DNA of 64,000 nucleotides, from NCBI GenBank assembly GCA_022570795.1, contig JAKUDP010000013.1, forward strand, positions 62,001-126,000, given 5' to 3'. The stretch comes from Sphaerulina vaccinii (Eukaryota; Ascomycota; Dothideomycetes; Mycosphaerellales; Mycosphaerellaceae). Below, piece after piece: positions 38,802-49,449 of this stretch. Position numbers and translations under genes: made by a program. Each line of letters opens with the position of its first letter. The first letter of the stretch is position 1. Under the pieces are notes generated by a model that did not search any database, was not told the DNA's origin, and saw nothing but the letters and a program-made list of their open reading frames with translations.

Positions 38802-39872
38802 ATCGTGATGCTTGGCTTTACCAAGAACGTGGCGACACAGAGCCTCATAACTAAGTAGTCTGTCAGCTTATACATGACTCTTCGGCAACGAGGGACCACT
38901 CAGGTGATCGAGAGAGCGACTACGGCTCACGCTAAGTCAACTGCTCAGACATCTGACTACGGTATTGGGAAGGTGTGTGTACCAATACCTTGCATTGACT
39001 TACGACGCTTCTGTCCAGCCCTATCAGCGCAGCTTATAGGGACCTTCCTGCTTCTGAGACGGCGTCAAATCGAGAGGTCAAGGTGTATGTCACCGGCGAA
39101 CCCGAGGCGTTGTATGGAGTGAGCTAGGCTGAGTTTGGCAGGTCCTTAGCCAAACAAATTGATGGCTTCCGACTTCGGCATGGATCAACTTCTATGAGAC
39201 AACATTGCAGCTTGGCTTTCTTCTTGTCATCGCCTTGTTGTGATATGATTGACTCTTGAATAGATGACTGCCGCTCCAAGTTTTACTGCATATAGCGTAT
39301 GGTTGCTAGCGATACGAGTGAGCATTTATCGATGCAACATCAACTGCCGTTTCAGAGAGTGACAAGGGAAGACTGTGGCCAATGGCACGCGTGTGAGACG
39401 TCCTTGACCTTGCACGTGGCACGTATCGAGATGATATTCGGATGATATTCGGAATGTCACTGCAGAGGCAACATGCCGTGTCAGCATGACACCGAATGCT
39501 GACGAAACGGATAGATCTGGGAGCGAAGATCAACTAAACATGTGTTGAGATGTAATCCGACAAGCTCGACTACGGTTCCGTGGTCTATATCAGATCACAT
39601 GTCGTTGATCGTGGAACATTGGTCGAGCGCGAGCTGCTTGTCGATACTTGGCAACAGATGCGTTGCACGAAGATGAAATTGAGTGAGTATATTTCACGCG
39701 AACTGATTGAGCTGATTCGATTCCTGTCTGCTTTCCTCAAGGTCTTGATGCTTAGACCTTGCTGGATAAAGCCTTATCCGGACAAGCATGTAACGGCGTC
39801 TTGGGAACAGCTTCATTGGCCTGACTGGTCTCACTCCTTCTTGCACTGGTCTCCATTCGAAGCCTTTCCGAA
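38802..39872. other. Intergenic
   Basis: About 1.1 kb upstream of the amidase and downstream of the small secreted gene. Short frames only; nothing recognised. Confidence 0.45.
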
Positions 39873-40187
39873 TCATGTGTTGCCCGAAGATCGCAAGACT
39901 TTCACTCGGCTTCCCTCAATACCGCCAGCTTTGCTATGCTTCTCTTCGTCAGCATTACTGACTCCTGAGAACGCTCAATGATGAACGATGTTCTGATTCT
40001 GCACTTACCCAATATTCAAAGAGGTGTCCTTATCGAAATTGAACCACCTCGAGTAGCCGGAGCTACCACATACAGGAGGGCATACTTGTGCAACGGCGAA
40101 GTTGCCCGGGAGCTTGGTTGGAAAAGGCAATGCAGTAGCTTGAATGGCGCCAAGAGCCAATATGGATGTGACGATGAAGGATTTCAT
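39873..40187 (-). CDS. Small secreted protein, two exons
   Basis: Exon 1 (40187-40009) encodes a clear signal peptide MKSFIVTSILALGAIQATAL followed by PFPTKLPGNFAVAQ and VCPPVCGSSGYSRWFNF. A consensus donor (GGGTAAGT at 40008) begins a 51-bp intron to the acceptor GTCAG at 39958. Exon 2 (39957-39873) adds NADEEKHSKAGGIEGSR and ends at TGA, 87 residues in total. The alternative acceptor 7 bp earlier gives a quick stop, and without splicing the product is 60 residues; all versions keep the secreted N-terminus with its CPPVC pair. No family recognised; effector-like in size and layout. Confidence 0.55.
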
Positions 40188-40761
40188 GTTGACTGTTCTT
40201 GAAAGCTGGAAGATTATTGATGTGTCTAACAGGTCAAATGAAGCGAGCCCGACTGCGACTGTTATATACACGGAGAGGTCGAGGATCAGTGTCGGAGGCT
40301 CTTTGCGATGTATGACATTGCGAGGACACGAAAACACCGAGCCAAGACATTGCTCAAAACGCGGCCGCGGTGATGAGAATCAGGCAATGCGGACCGCGCC
40401 TCACAACGACAACCTCAGGATTGGACATTTGGAAGTTGATCTGTGAAGTCATATTCGCTCGCCAAGAATAAGACGTGTCGGCGATTCCTGGATGAATGTT
40501 TCCACCTCATCAACGTCCGAGCCACTTCATATATGGACAAGCTTTGATCCAATCAAGACCATCTTTGTAGAGAGTACGCTGGTCTCGGGTTACAGAGCAA
40601 ACATTAGGCAGCAGATTCGATCTGCCATAACCAAACCATATGCAGCATGCCGAATTCCGGTGTGGACCTGCAGGATTCTAAAAGGATTGCATTAATATGA
40701 AGTTCATGCTTTCCCAAGCTATAAGTATGCCTCTACACACCAGAACTTACCGACTCTGTCA
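40188..40761. other. Divergent intergenic region
   Basis: Between the small secreted gene (minus) and the GNAT relic (plus). Apart from the TATA-like element no feature was recognised. Confidence 0.45.
40262..40268 (-). promoter_or_regulatory. TATA-like element of the small secreted protein gene
   Basis: TATATAA on the minus strand about 75 bp upstream of ATG 40187; the position matches the TATA-like element seen before the secreted gene at 25551. Confidence 0.5.
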
Positions 40762-41603
40762 ATGGCCATGTACTTGATTGACGCCTGCCTCTCGTTGATG
40801 GGCATGGCCGTCGGGACTGACATTCCAGGTTCTATGAGCGATGAGGACAGATGGCGTACAATTCGACACGATATTGCTGCCTGGTACACCAAATGGATCT
40901 CAGCACGATACAATGGCCACTGCAGACGTATTGGAGACTGCATGATCAACCCTGAATACGCCCTCATCTCCTCCGAAGCATGCATCAACGAAGCCCGTCT
41001 GGAAGATCTCCTCGATTGGTACAGGGAGCACGCCAAGACAAAGTCATTCTATCTCCACTATTTGGGCTCAACTCCACCAGACGACTGAACAGAGAACTAC
41101 TTGACAAAGGTGCAGCATTGGAGACCAGACTGCACTGGATGTGGTGCGACTTAGACCGCCGGCCCAATACTCAACTGAAGTCAGGCGACATCGACGTGAG
41201 ATGGGTCGAACAACTCGATTCATCACCAGATCTGGGCACTACTATCCTCAACTCCCTAACACAGGAAGAACCTCGAACAGTCTTCCACATAGTCGCGTTT
41301 CGCGGACAGACTGTACTCGGATCCTGCGTCCTCAACACAACAGCAGATGCCAAGAGAGGACGCTACAGCGAAGTCGGAGGACTCTACAACATGGAGACTA
41401 AGCCTGGATTTTGTCGTCAAGGAGTTGGACTTGCTTTGGCAGATTATACTTGTAATTTGGCTGCTGATCTGGGTCTTCATTACTTGTATCTGAGTGCTTC
41501 GGTTGCAGGGGAATCTGTGTATAAGAGGGTGGGGTTTGAGCATATGAGAACTAGTTGGACGTGGAAGTTGGATGTTGAAGAAGGACGAGGGCATAGTGCG
41601 TGA
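40762..41603 (+). pseudogene. GNAT-family acetyltransferase split by a one-base frameshift
   Basis: Two overlapping frames together make one GNAT. The first (from about 40762) reads RLEDLLDWYREHAKTKSFYL and HYLGSTPPD, then stops at TGA 41086. The second continues with RLNRELLDKGAALETRLHWM, VFHIVAFRGQTVLGSCVLNT, the acetyl-CoA loop ETKPGFCRQGVGLALADY (Q/RxxGxG/A type) and LYLSASVAGESVYKRVGF, ending at 41603. Fungal GNATs with a PPDL..LLxxGF link between the halves show that the join should be PPD-RLNRELL; one base is missing near 41080-41082. There is no intron that repairs phase. Either a pseudogene or an assembly indel. Substrate unknown; 5' start unclear. Confidence 0.65.
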
Positions 41604-41756
41604 AGTTTAGCATGAAACTATCAGGATTGTGGTTTGACAGATTTGCGCTACTCTATCTTCTCGCAACGCTAGCCTTGTCCGGCATCGTCTCTTGTCACTT
41701 TCAGAACTTCATTATTATCATAAATCATTCCAGCAAGCATCACATTGCCATCATCA

Positions 41757-43046
41757 TCATCTCCCACCACACCCACAAAGAAACAATCTCCAAATCCCTC
41801 CTTTCGGCTCAGGCTCATAGATCTCTCTCACACCCTTTCTTGAAGATCTCGACTCTCTTCCTGTACTGTTCGAACTCGTCGACTTCTTCCAAGCCCATTT
41901 CTTCCTCAACGGCGCAGACTCATCATCATCATCCTCGAAGAAGCAAGCAGGATATTGTGCGCTGTCTCTTCTCAGCAGTGAGCCGAAAGATGTCCGAGGT
42001 CCAGGTGTAGGTGCCAAGGAAGGAGACGTTATTGTGCAACTTGTGGTTTCGTCTGACCAGCGAGATCTATACTCACCTCCTGCAGAAGGAGGCGAAGCTT
42101 GAGATGTGGATGTGGAGATTGTTCTTCGACTACAACTTGGTGGTGGAGAAATCTGAGAACCGCTGAGAGACAGAATCCGAAGTGGAATAGGATGGCGTTG
42201 TTTGCCTAGTCTTGCTTGGAAAGAATTGATGCTATCGTTCCGTGTGCGAACTGAGGATGTTATACTTTCTTTTCGTGGACGGTAGGTAGTCTCTGGTGGT
42301 GAGGACACACTACTTGCGACACTTGTTGGCGTCATCACATCTTGCAGAGTCAAGGAGTCCACGAGAATGATCTGCGGCTGTCGTGGTGGAGGTATGACTT
42401 CTTTGACTACGGGGAATAAGGTATAGCCTCTGTTGAGCGTTGCTGAAGGTCGTGGCTGCGATGGAGGTGATATGGGTATTAGAGGTGGATCGGACTGCGT
42501 TCTGGTCGCAGCTCTGGATCTTCCTGATATAACTCCTGAGCCAGTAGGGATATTTGTTGAAGGAGATGGCGTCGAGGGCAGTCCAAAGTCAAAACGATCA
42601 ATGGCGGGATCAAGCTTGGGCGTTGGAGGTGGCAGCTCGGGACTTTTGATTACTGGCGAAGGTTCTCGCATGTAGTAGTCTAATATGCCCAGAGAGATTT
42701 CTGATTGTCGCGTCGATGCAATGCTTGGAGAGGCTTTGCGATTCTGGCTGCGCTTGATGGAGGCATTGCGCTTCCATGTGGACACTGGTCCTACGTCTAC
42801 TATCTGCGGATCTGGAGGTGCCTGTTGGGTCTCCGAGCTTGCTGTACGCAGCTGTGATATGATCTTGACGTCTGCCATGTCTGCAGCTTGTTTGGATGGG
42901 ATATTGAGAGGCCTTGGTCGCAGCGCTCGTTCGTTGCTCTTAGGAAGTCTGACTCGCTCATCTCTAGGCTCGTGCTGCGAAAGTCGCGTCGTAATCTTCT
43001 GTGGCACAGGACTCCAGTCCACCGGATATTGTCGTCTAGTAGCCAT
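41757..43046 (-). CDS. Disordered Ser/Pro-rich protein, function unknown
   Basis: 429 residues from ATG 43046 (MATRRQYPVDWSPVPQKITT); the frame is open upstream but unlike coding. Almost the whole protein is low-complexity, Ser/Thr/Pro/Arg-rich with many potential phosphosites (SPPS, RSRAATRTQSDPPLIP). An acidic patch FFEDDDDESAPLRKKWAWKK precedes a basic C-terminus ending KGGIWRLFLCGCGGR. The final CGCGG could carry a lipid, which together with the basic stretch would suit membrane attachment; that is inference. No domain recognised. Confidence 0.6.
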   Translation of the reverse strand: MATRRQYPVDWSPVPQKITTRLSQHEPRDERVRLPKSNERALRPRPLNIPSKQAADMADVKIISQLRTASSETQQAPPDPQIVDVGPVSTWKRNASIKRSQNRKASPSIASTRQSEISLGILDYYMREPSPVIKSPELPPPTPKLDPAIDRFDFGLPSTPSPSTNIPTGSGVISGRSRAATRTQSDPPLIPISPPSQPRPSATLNRGYTLFPVVKEVIPPPRQPQIILVDSLTLQDVMTPTSVASSVSSPPETTYRPRKESITSSVRTRNDSINSFQARLGKQRHPIPLRILSLSGSQISPPPSCSRRTISTSTSQASPPSAGGEYRSRWSDETTSCTITSPSLAPTPGPRTSFGSLLRRDSAQYPACFFEDDDDESAPLRKKWAWKKSTSSNSTGRESRSSRKGVREIYEPEPKGGIWRLFLCGCGGR

Positions 43047-43916
43047 TGTGATCCCAGATCCGTTCTGAGGCAATCGCAATATACGTAAAAAGGAGGTGAC
43101 CCGACACTTACCAAGGACTTTCGGTCTGGCAGACCCAACGTAGCGATCTGCATTCTCATATACGGGCGTGCAGGCCACCATCGAGGACGTGAGGGTGGAA
43201 TGTACAACTCCTCGATCTGTCAACAGTACCGAGCACCAGGTGAGGGTTCGGGCTGGAGGGTGTGGGGAACGAAACAGGCAGTGCTAGTCGATGTCGTGCA
43301 TGAGGGTGTGCTGTGAGCTCGTGCCTGAGTGGCCCGCGTACCTTGGAATCGTTCGGTGTCCAATCAGTGCTGAGCGGCTGCTGCACGACATCCACGGGCT
43401 GGGGTATGCAAGGGATGCATTGCTGAGATCTGGAGACATGAAGAAAGTGTAAACAACGGCTTCTGAGATCGATCGCAACACAGATTACAATCGGTGCAGT
43501 ATGCTGATGACATGTGCTAACTCTCGCGTTGTGAATTAGTGTTGTATGAGCAAAGTTGCATTTTCGACCTCGAAAAAGGGTGGTCTGTATGTAGCGCAAG
43601 GTCAACACTCCCTGCGAACTCTTCACACTTTTCAGCCAGGAACCAGTGAGATCATTCCTAAGGGCAGACTTTTTTCGGCGAGTGGTGAGTTCTTCGAACA
43701 CCTGCGTGAGCACTTCACTCCTGGTCAGCTCGTGGCACGGAAGAACGAGCCTTTCTTCACCTGTGCTCAGCACAATGTGGTAGCACATGATGAGTGTGGG
43801 AAGAAACCCTGACTGGTCTCGTGTGTTTCGTGCGCCAGGCAATTGCAGATGTGGCCTGATCTCAGGAGTTTGAGAACTAAAGTGGAGTCGGAGTGAAGAG
43901 AGACGAAGTTGTGCCA
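43047..43916. other. Spacer between two minus-strand genes
   Basis: About 870 bp holding the leader of the disordered-protein gene. A minus-strand frame crosses much of it (43156-43980) but lacks recognisable protein character. Confidence 0.4.
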
Positions 43917-43972
43917 TTCCATACTGTATGGCTGCCTGAGGCAGTTCCATACTGCATGGCTGCCTGAGGCAG
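43917..43972. repeat. Two 28-bp direct repeats, each made of two palindromes
   Basis: Copies at 43917-43944 and 43945-43972 differ at one base. Each contains CCATACTGTATGG (CCATAC-T-GTATGG; the second copy has GCATGG) and CTGCCTGAGGCAG (CTGCCT-G-AGGCAG). They begin 4 bp after the stop codon of the coiled-coil gene on the minus strand, so they would lie in its 3' untranslated region. Confidence 0.9.
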
Positions 43973-43976
43973 TGTC

Positions 43977-46900
43977 TCAAGAGTTCTCATCAAACGCTGC
44001 CTGCAGGTCCAACATCTGCCCACCTTGTGTTCCAGTGAACAGCTCACTGCCTTCGAATGTCGACTCATCGTCACCCACTACAGGCTCAAGGCCTGCCTCT
44101 TTGGTCGGCGTCTTGAAAGACTTCAAGGAAGGCCGATTCCCAGACGTACCGGATAGTGGCTGTCGTCCCATACTCTGCCTTGTGCCAGTGCTGGCACGCG
44201 TTAATGTACGAGGTCCGACACTAGTCCGAGCCTTCGCGGTGGTCGTCAATGGAGCAGCGAATGACAAAGACTTTCGTGGCTTCTGCCTCTTAGGCGTTGG
44301 ACCATTCTTGTCTTCTCGAGAATCAGCATTTGATATGAAGGACTGCTCAATGTTGGATGCAGAGATGTCCATACCGTCTGCTTGGGTCAATGGCGAGGGT
44401 AGCGAGCCGTCTGCTTGCGTTTGTGTCTGTGGTGCGAAGGAGTCTCGCGAGCGATGGGGTAGACTAGCGCGACCTTGGCTCTTGTTGATGCCCATGGCAG
44501 CCATCAGATTAGCACGCATCGACTCTGCCTCGGCAATCTGTTGGTCCTTCTCCTGACATTTCCGTTGGTAACGCTCAACCGTCTTCTTGAGATCCAGGAT
44601 CTTCGTGTCTCGCGCCTCAAGTTCAGTCGTCCGGGAGTGTGTAGTCTCGCGCAGATCCTGCTGCGCATCTGCTAGTCGCTGCTCGAGATCTTCCTTGCTC
44701 TCTTTATAGCGATCGGCAAGATGTATGTTCTCCCGCTGCTTCTGCTCCAAAGCTGATTGCAGACGTCCTGTTTCTTGGGCTAGTCCTGTCTTGACTTCAT
44801 CAAGCTCTGCTTGGCAGGTTTGCAGTTCGTCCTTCAGCTCCCTAAGCTGGTGAAGCTTTTCTGCGTCCCCGCTGCTCGCAGTCTGGAGGTCTTCCTCCAA
44901 AGAAGCTTTAGCGGTCTTCAGGTGATTGTTCTCCATTTCAGATCTGCCGAGTTCGCGTTCCAGCTCATTGACTCGAGCGTTACTGATCAACAGGCGTTCG
45001 CGTAGCTGCTCACGCTCCACATCCGCCTCTTCCAACCGGCGCTCATAGCTTGACAACTTTGCGGCTTGAGCTTTGTACTTCTCTTTCCACTGCGCAGTCT
45101 CATCCTCGGCGTCTTCGAGAGCCTCTTGCTTCTGTGCTATTCGTGCTGCGGCATCGAGCTCTGACATCTGCTTAGCACTTCGGAGGTCTGCGAGCTGCTT
45201 CTGAGCATCCGCTTGCGCCTCTCGGAGCATTTCTTCCAGTTGTGTCACGCGCTCAAGCAATCTCGTGTTCTGATCTTCGACGTCGCCAAGATCGTCAGCT
45301 TGTCGGCCTTCCTTTTCCTCCAGCGACCGGACTCGCAAGGTCGCGTCCACATACTTCGACTCCAGCTCATCGAACGCCCGATTCAACGCAGAGTGCTGCT
45401 CGTCCAGAACTCGGCATTTTTCCCGCTCGTCGCGCAATGGCTTCTCCACAGTCTCGCATCGTGCCTCAAGATCTGCACAAGCTTTCGCAAACAATCTAGT
45501 AACGGCATCTTGTTCAACATGAGCACGGGCTTTGAAATGTGTGTGCAACGCCTCTCGCCAATCGATGTGATCGTCGCTAGTGTCGGTGACATCCGGATCG
45601 CCGATGGCTATAACATCTCTCCAGTTCTGGCGGCCGTGGTCACATTCGAGGTTGCCTCGAGCAGAAAGTGCATGAAGCTCAAGTAGAACTGTCATAGCAT
45701 GCGACCCAAGCGAGGCACTTTGCGAGGCTCGCAGCAACAGGTTACTGATCTGGTGCGCAAGTCTCGATCTGGTCCTCTGCAGGGCTTTGTGACACCAGCC
45801 ACCAGCAGCAGCTCCGGGTTTGTGCGCCTTCTGTTCCTCAAGAATCTCTTGAAGCCGCTGAAGCTTTCGGGTGAAGGTTTCATCGCCCAGCATTTCTCGT
45901 ATCTGGTGCCCGGTAATCTTCTGAGATCCCACAATGACTTGTGCATCGGAAATGGTCCGAGTCACAGCATCAGCGCCCGCGGCCAGTTCTGCTGAGTCCA
46001 TCATGGTCGCATAGTCCACGGCGCTGTCCAGCAGTATACTGATAGGTGCTCGAGAGAGGACTCCACAGAACAGGTCACTGTCGTCCACATGAGAGCACAG
46101 ACTGTGCACAGTCTGGACCTGCTTCGCTTCCAAGAAGGTCAACTCTAGACTTTCGAGAACTGGATGTGGCAGCGTGTCGAGTTCGCACAATTTCCCAATG
46201 AAGCGAAGAGCCAGCGTCTTGATCCTCACTTCCACGTCTTCAGCGCAAAGTCTCTCTTGCAGCTTGCGAATCATGCCTGGATTCGCCGAAGACCAGATCT
46301 TTCGGATGTCGGCAGGTATTGCAGCAATGATCTCATTTGCGAGAGCCAGTGACTTAATTTTCTCGGATGTGCAGTCCGCTGCAGTCGACTTCGATGCTAG
46401 GTATTCTGAAAGCACAACCAGTTGTATGCTCTTCTGCGCTTTGCTTCCGGTGAAGAATTGCTGCATGGCTTCCGATTTCCATTTCGTAGAAGCTGGAGTG
46501 CTGGCCAAGAAGTCTTGGGTATTGTACGAGCTGGCTGTGAGTCTGAACTCCGGATCGGTAGACTTGCAGACCAGATTCATGATTGCCAAACAGTACAAGC
46601 TCAGACATCCATCTGGCGTACTTCCACTGTTCTTCAGAATCTCCAACAGATGATCTTCAAATCTCGACATCGTCTCACTACTCAGAACACCGAGCAGAAG
46701 GCCACCGGTCCCAGAGAGTACCAGATAGACAGGCTGTATCGTCCCTGGCGAAGGCCTCCGCGCGGCATCCTCAACAAGCTGCACAAACAGAGTCTGAGCC
46801 TCAGCCGGCAGGGCAACAGTATCCGGCAATGGCAAGCTCAGCAGCGCCACACTCGTCCTCACGTACTTCGACCTTTCGTTCCCTGGCTTGATCGCGTGCG

Positions 46901-47186
46901 CGACAGCACTGTGGAGCCAAGTCGGTTCCTGGCTCAGGAATGCATCACGACAAGTTGCTGTGAACGAGAACTTCGTGATTATGTCCAGAACATACGGCCA
47001 TTGCTGTAGACCTTCCAGAAGGCATGAAGCCAGTGTTTCGATTAGACATGGCTTTGCTGCTGCCCATTGTGCAATGTCGACGTCGGTGCACTTCTCCGAG
47101 ATCGAGTGGAGCGTTCTGAGCTGGCTTGGATATGGCGAGGTTGTGATTCTGTCGACCTCCGCTGTCAGCGCCTCGTAGCTTGCCAT
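43977..47186 (-). CDS. Large coiled-coil protein with helical-repeat N-terminus, function unknown
   Basis: Single-exon protein of 1069 residues from ATG 47186 (MASYEALTAEVDRITTSPYP). The first ~500 residues are helix-rich, Leu/Ala-rich and without low complexity, resembling armadillo/HEAT-type folds (e.g. VRIKTLALRFIGKLCELDTL). About 545-900 is a long uninterrupted coiled coil with heptads (LLERVTQLEEMLREAQADAQ; RRLEEADVEREQLRERLLIS). The C-terminal ~150 residues are disordered and basic, with a nuclear-localisation-like PKRQKPRKS, and end in an acidic tail. The architecture suits a structural role in nucleus, spindle pole or cytoskeleton. I do not recognise the family. Confidence 0.75.
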   Translation of the reverse strand: MASYEALTAEVDRITTSPYPSQLRTLHSISEKCTDVDIAQWAAAKPCLIETLASCLLEGLQQWPYVLDIITKFSFTATCRDAFLSQEPTWLHSAVAHAIKPGNERSKYVRTSVALLSLPLPDTVALPAEAQTLFVQLVEDAARRPSPGTIQPVYLVLSGTGGLLLGVLSSETMSRFEDHLLEILKNSGSTPDGCLSLYCLAIMNLVCKSTDPEFRLTASSYNTQDFLASTPASTKWKSEAMQQFFTGSKAQKSIQLVVLSEYLASKSTAADCTSEKIKSLALANEIIAAIPADIRKIWSSANPGMIRKLQERLCAEDVEVRIKTLALRFIGKLCELDTLPHPVLESLELTFLEAKQVQTVHSLCSHVDDSDLFCGVLSRAPISILLDSAVDYATMMDSAELAAGADAVTRTISDAQVIVGSQKITGHQIREMLGDETFTRKLQRLQEILEEQKAHKPGAAAGGWCHKALQRTRSRLAHQISNLLLRASQSASLGSHAMTVLLELHALSARGNLECDHGRQNWRDVIAIGDPDVTDTSDDHIDWREALHTHFKARAHVEQDAVTRLFAKACADLEARCETVEKPLRDEREKCRVLDEQHSALNRAFDELESKYVDATLRVRSLEEKEGRQADDLGDVEDQNTRLLERVTQLEEMLREAQADAQKQLADLRSAKQMSELDAAARIAQKQEALEDAEDETAQWKEKYKAQAAKLSSYERRLEEADVEREQLRERLLISNARVNELERELGRSEMENNHLKTAKASLEEDLQTASSGDAEKLHQLRELKDELQTCQAELDEVKTGLAQETGRLQSALEQKQRENIHLADRYKESKEDLEQRLADAQQDLRETTHSRTTELEARDTKILDLKKTVERYQRKCQEKDQQIAEAESMRANLMAAMGINKSQGRASLPHRSRDSFAPQTQTQADGSLPSPLTQADGMDISASNIEQSFISNADSREDKNGPTPKRQKPRKSLSFAAPLTTTAKARTSVGPRTLTRASTGTRQSMGRQPLSGTSGNRPSLKSFKTPTKEAGLEPVVGDDESTFEGSELFTGTQGGQMLDLQAAFDENS

Positions 47187-47667
47187 CTCCAATGGCTATG
47201 ATCCAGTTTGTATGTGACGTTCTGGAAAGTGCTCGGCACAGCCATCTGAGGTTGATGAGAATTGTGGGAAGACCGTACGGGCCGGTTGTCAAGGACGACC
47301 AAGGCTGCAGAGTGGGGCTATACCAAGAACTCTAAAGTACGCGTCGCATGACACTAACGCGTCATGGTCGCGACAGAGTGCTTGGAATTTGTTGAGCAGT
47401 AGCATGTTGCCACTGGCTGATCTAATCAAGGTGGTTCATTATTCGGTAGCTATCCTTACAACAACTATCACCTTTGCAAGCCTGCTCCAACTCCATATGG
47501 CTGTCACGGCTTTCACCACCTCTTAATTCGTGTCTAACATTCCATCATAATAGTACATTTGTGTCGGCAATCGATCACAAGAGGGTATCTTAGAGAGAAA
47601 GGGCCAAGAAGCCATGCTATGTCATGCGAATCCAAGACAATACGCTGCTGAAGCGCTTCGACAAATC
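47187..47667. other. Intergenic
   Basis: About 480 bp with no supported gene; promoter of the coiled-coil gene expected here. Confidence 0.45.
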
Positions 47668-49449
47668 TCACATACCGCCAATCTTGAACTCCTGCACATG
47701 CATGATACCAGTCGAATGTCTGTCGTACTTGGACTCTGGTTCGTGCAAGACGATATTTGTTTGAGTCGTTGTAGAGTCGTGTCGGGGAAGATGAGGCTTG
47801 TCATCAGTGCTGCTGGACAGACTGAGACATCCGAGGCTCGCTTTCAATGAATCACGGTGCCAGTCCGCAATTGGTAGACGACATTCAAGTTGCGTCGCAG
47901 TCTCTGCCTCCACTCTCTTGGCGAAGATGGCCATTTGTAGCTCTTGTCTCCAGCAGATCTTCCTACGCTTCTCATCAAGGCTGTCGTTGAGCTTAGCCAC
48001 CTCCCCGTTGCATGAGCGCTCGAGCTCAAGCTCTTCTTTGCGCTGCTGACGTCTCAGATCTTGTAGCTCCCTGTCTTGCCGCACTGCCCGTAGTCGTAAT
48101 CTTCTGTTCTGCTCTCCACGTAAAACGTTGATCGCACTCTCGTGTCTGACTCCCATGGAGTCACGATGCCATCGCGCCTTGTCCAGCTCCAGACGAGCTT
48201 GATCTGTGATGATTCTGTCATGACTCTCGCCATTGCTGTAAGTGCCAGCACAGTACGCCTCCAGATGTTTGAGCGCAGTCGCATTGTCACATCGCTCTTT
48301 CTCTTGGGCCTCGAGAAGATCTGATTCGGCCTTGACTTGCTTGTCTTCAGCATCGCTTGTGGCAGAAGCATGATGCTCTTGCATTTCTTCGGCGATGATT
48401 TCGTGCATCGATTTCATATCATGTCGGAGCTTATCATGCTTCTCAATCAGCTCAGTGCGCTGCTTCATTGCCCAGGCAAGATAACGATCGCGTTGTTCGG
48501 CTTGGTCGTCTTGAAGAAGTTTGTAGTCTTCGCGCTCGGTGACTTCTGCGAGCTGGCTCTGTGCCCTCATTGATATCGGCACGACTCGGCTAACATCTTC
48601 CAGTATTTGGCTTTCTCGCTCGATACGTCTCACAGGTAGCTGCTGATGAAGAGAATTGCGACGAGAACTGTGCATCGATGGAGTGGGTGAGATCGCCTCA
48701 TCCCACTGCTCCAGTCTATCAAGAAGCGTAGCTTGCTCCTCGTATGTCATGATATCCTCGACCAGCTTTCCAGGAATGGGTTGCCTACAGCAGCTAGGCA
48801 CAGCTCCCCTCCTGCTCTCTATCGCAGCCTTGACAGTATTACGAAGTGCTTGCGTGCATAAACGATGTCCGCACGGCAGCTTGTGGACTGCGCGCTTCTG
48901 ACTCTGCAGGTCTGGTCTGCAGTGCGGACATCCGTCGGCAAGCGATGTGAGTGAGTCTGATTTATGAAGCCGCAAGAGACTCAGACCACGAATTCGTCGA
49001 AAGTGCTTCCTCGGCGATACATCCGGAGATGCTGGCTGCGAAAGAGGGAGAGAGAAGGTAGAGTGAGATGGTGTTGACAATGGGGAGAACGACATCGAGT
49101 GTCGACCATTTGGCACACCTCGAGACACGAAGCTGTCGTAGTCCTGGAACGAAAGGGATGCTCGAGATCGTCTCTGGTGCCCGTCTGATATGGTCTGATC
49201 CTTTGAGCAGTCCGAGAAGGTCGAGACCAGACCTGTAGACTGCGATGCCCGCGAGTCGATTGACTCTGACCGACGAGAATAGTCGGAGCAATATGTCCTG
49301 AGCGATTGCCTGCACCCCATCGCCGCTTCCGTTTCGACGTCCACTCCAAGTTGCTTTGCCTCCATCTTTAGCTTCTCATCCAGCTCATCTTCGGTCTGCC
49401 CATCCGTCTTCAACACCTCCAACAGAAAAGCCAGGTCGTGATCGATCAT
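47668..49449 (-). CDS. RING-like / RBR-related zinc-finger protein with coiled coils
   Basis: Single-exon protein of 593 residues from ATG 49449. A short N-terminal helical part (DHDLAFLLEVLKTDGQTEDE) and a Ser-rich region precede a zinc-finger-like cluster at about residues 173-226: CPHC, then LPCGHRLC and PSCCRQPI, a C-x2-C / C-x-H-x2-C / C-C arrangement as in fungal IBR/RING proteins. Only one finger is evident, not the full RING1-IBR-RING2. Residues about 280-510 are charged coiled coil (REDYKLLQDDQAEQRDRYLA; RQDRELQDLRRQQRKEELEL). Ubiquitin-ligase activity is possible from family resemblance but unproven. Confidence 0.7.
   Translation of the reverse strand: MIDHDLAFLLEVLKTDGQTEDELDEKLKMEAKQLGVDVETEAAMGCRQSLRTYCSDYSRRSESIDSRASQSTGLVSTFSDCSKDQTISDGHQRRSRASLSFQDYDSFVSRGVPNGRHSMSFSPLSTPSHSTFSLPLSQPASPDVSPRKHFRRIRGLSLLRLHKSDSLTSLADGCPHCRPDLQSQKRAVHKLPCGHRLCTQALRNTVKAAIESRRGAVPSCCRQPIPGKLVEDIMTYEEQATLLDRLEQWDEAISPTPSMHSSRRNSLHQQLPVRRIERESQILEDVSRVVPISMRAQSQLAEVTEREDYKLLQDDQAEQRDRYLAWAMKQRTELIEKHDKLRHDMKSMHEIIAEEMQEHHASATSDAEDKQVKAESDLLEAQEKERCDNATALKHLEAYCAGTYSNGESHDRIITDQARLELDKARWHRDSMGVRHESAINVLRGEQNRRLRLRAVRQDRELQDLRRQQRKEELELERSCNGEVAKLNDSLDEKRRKICWRQELQMAIFAKRVEAETATQLECRLPIADWHRDSLKASLGCLSLSSSTDDKPHLPRHDSTTTQTNIVLHEPESKYDRHSTGIMHVQEFKIGGM

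Noticed and set aside
43156..43980. A 274-codon minus-strand frame between two genes
   Set aside because: No domain, unusual composition, passes through the 28-bp palindromic repeats and overlaps the neighbouring gene's leader; treated as spacer.
44475..46653. Plus-strand frames opposite the coiled-coil gene
   Set aside because: Antisense mirror frames of heptad-repeat codons; no independent support.
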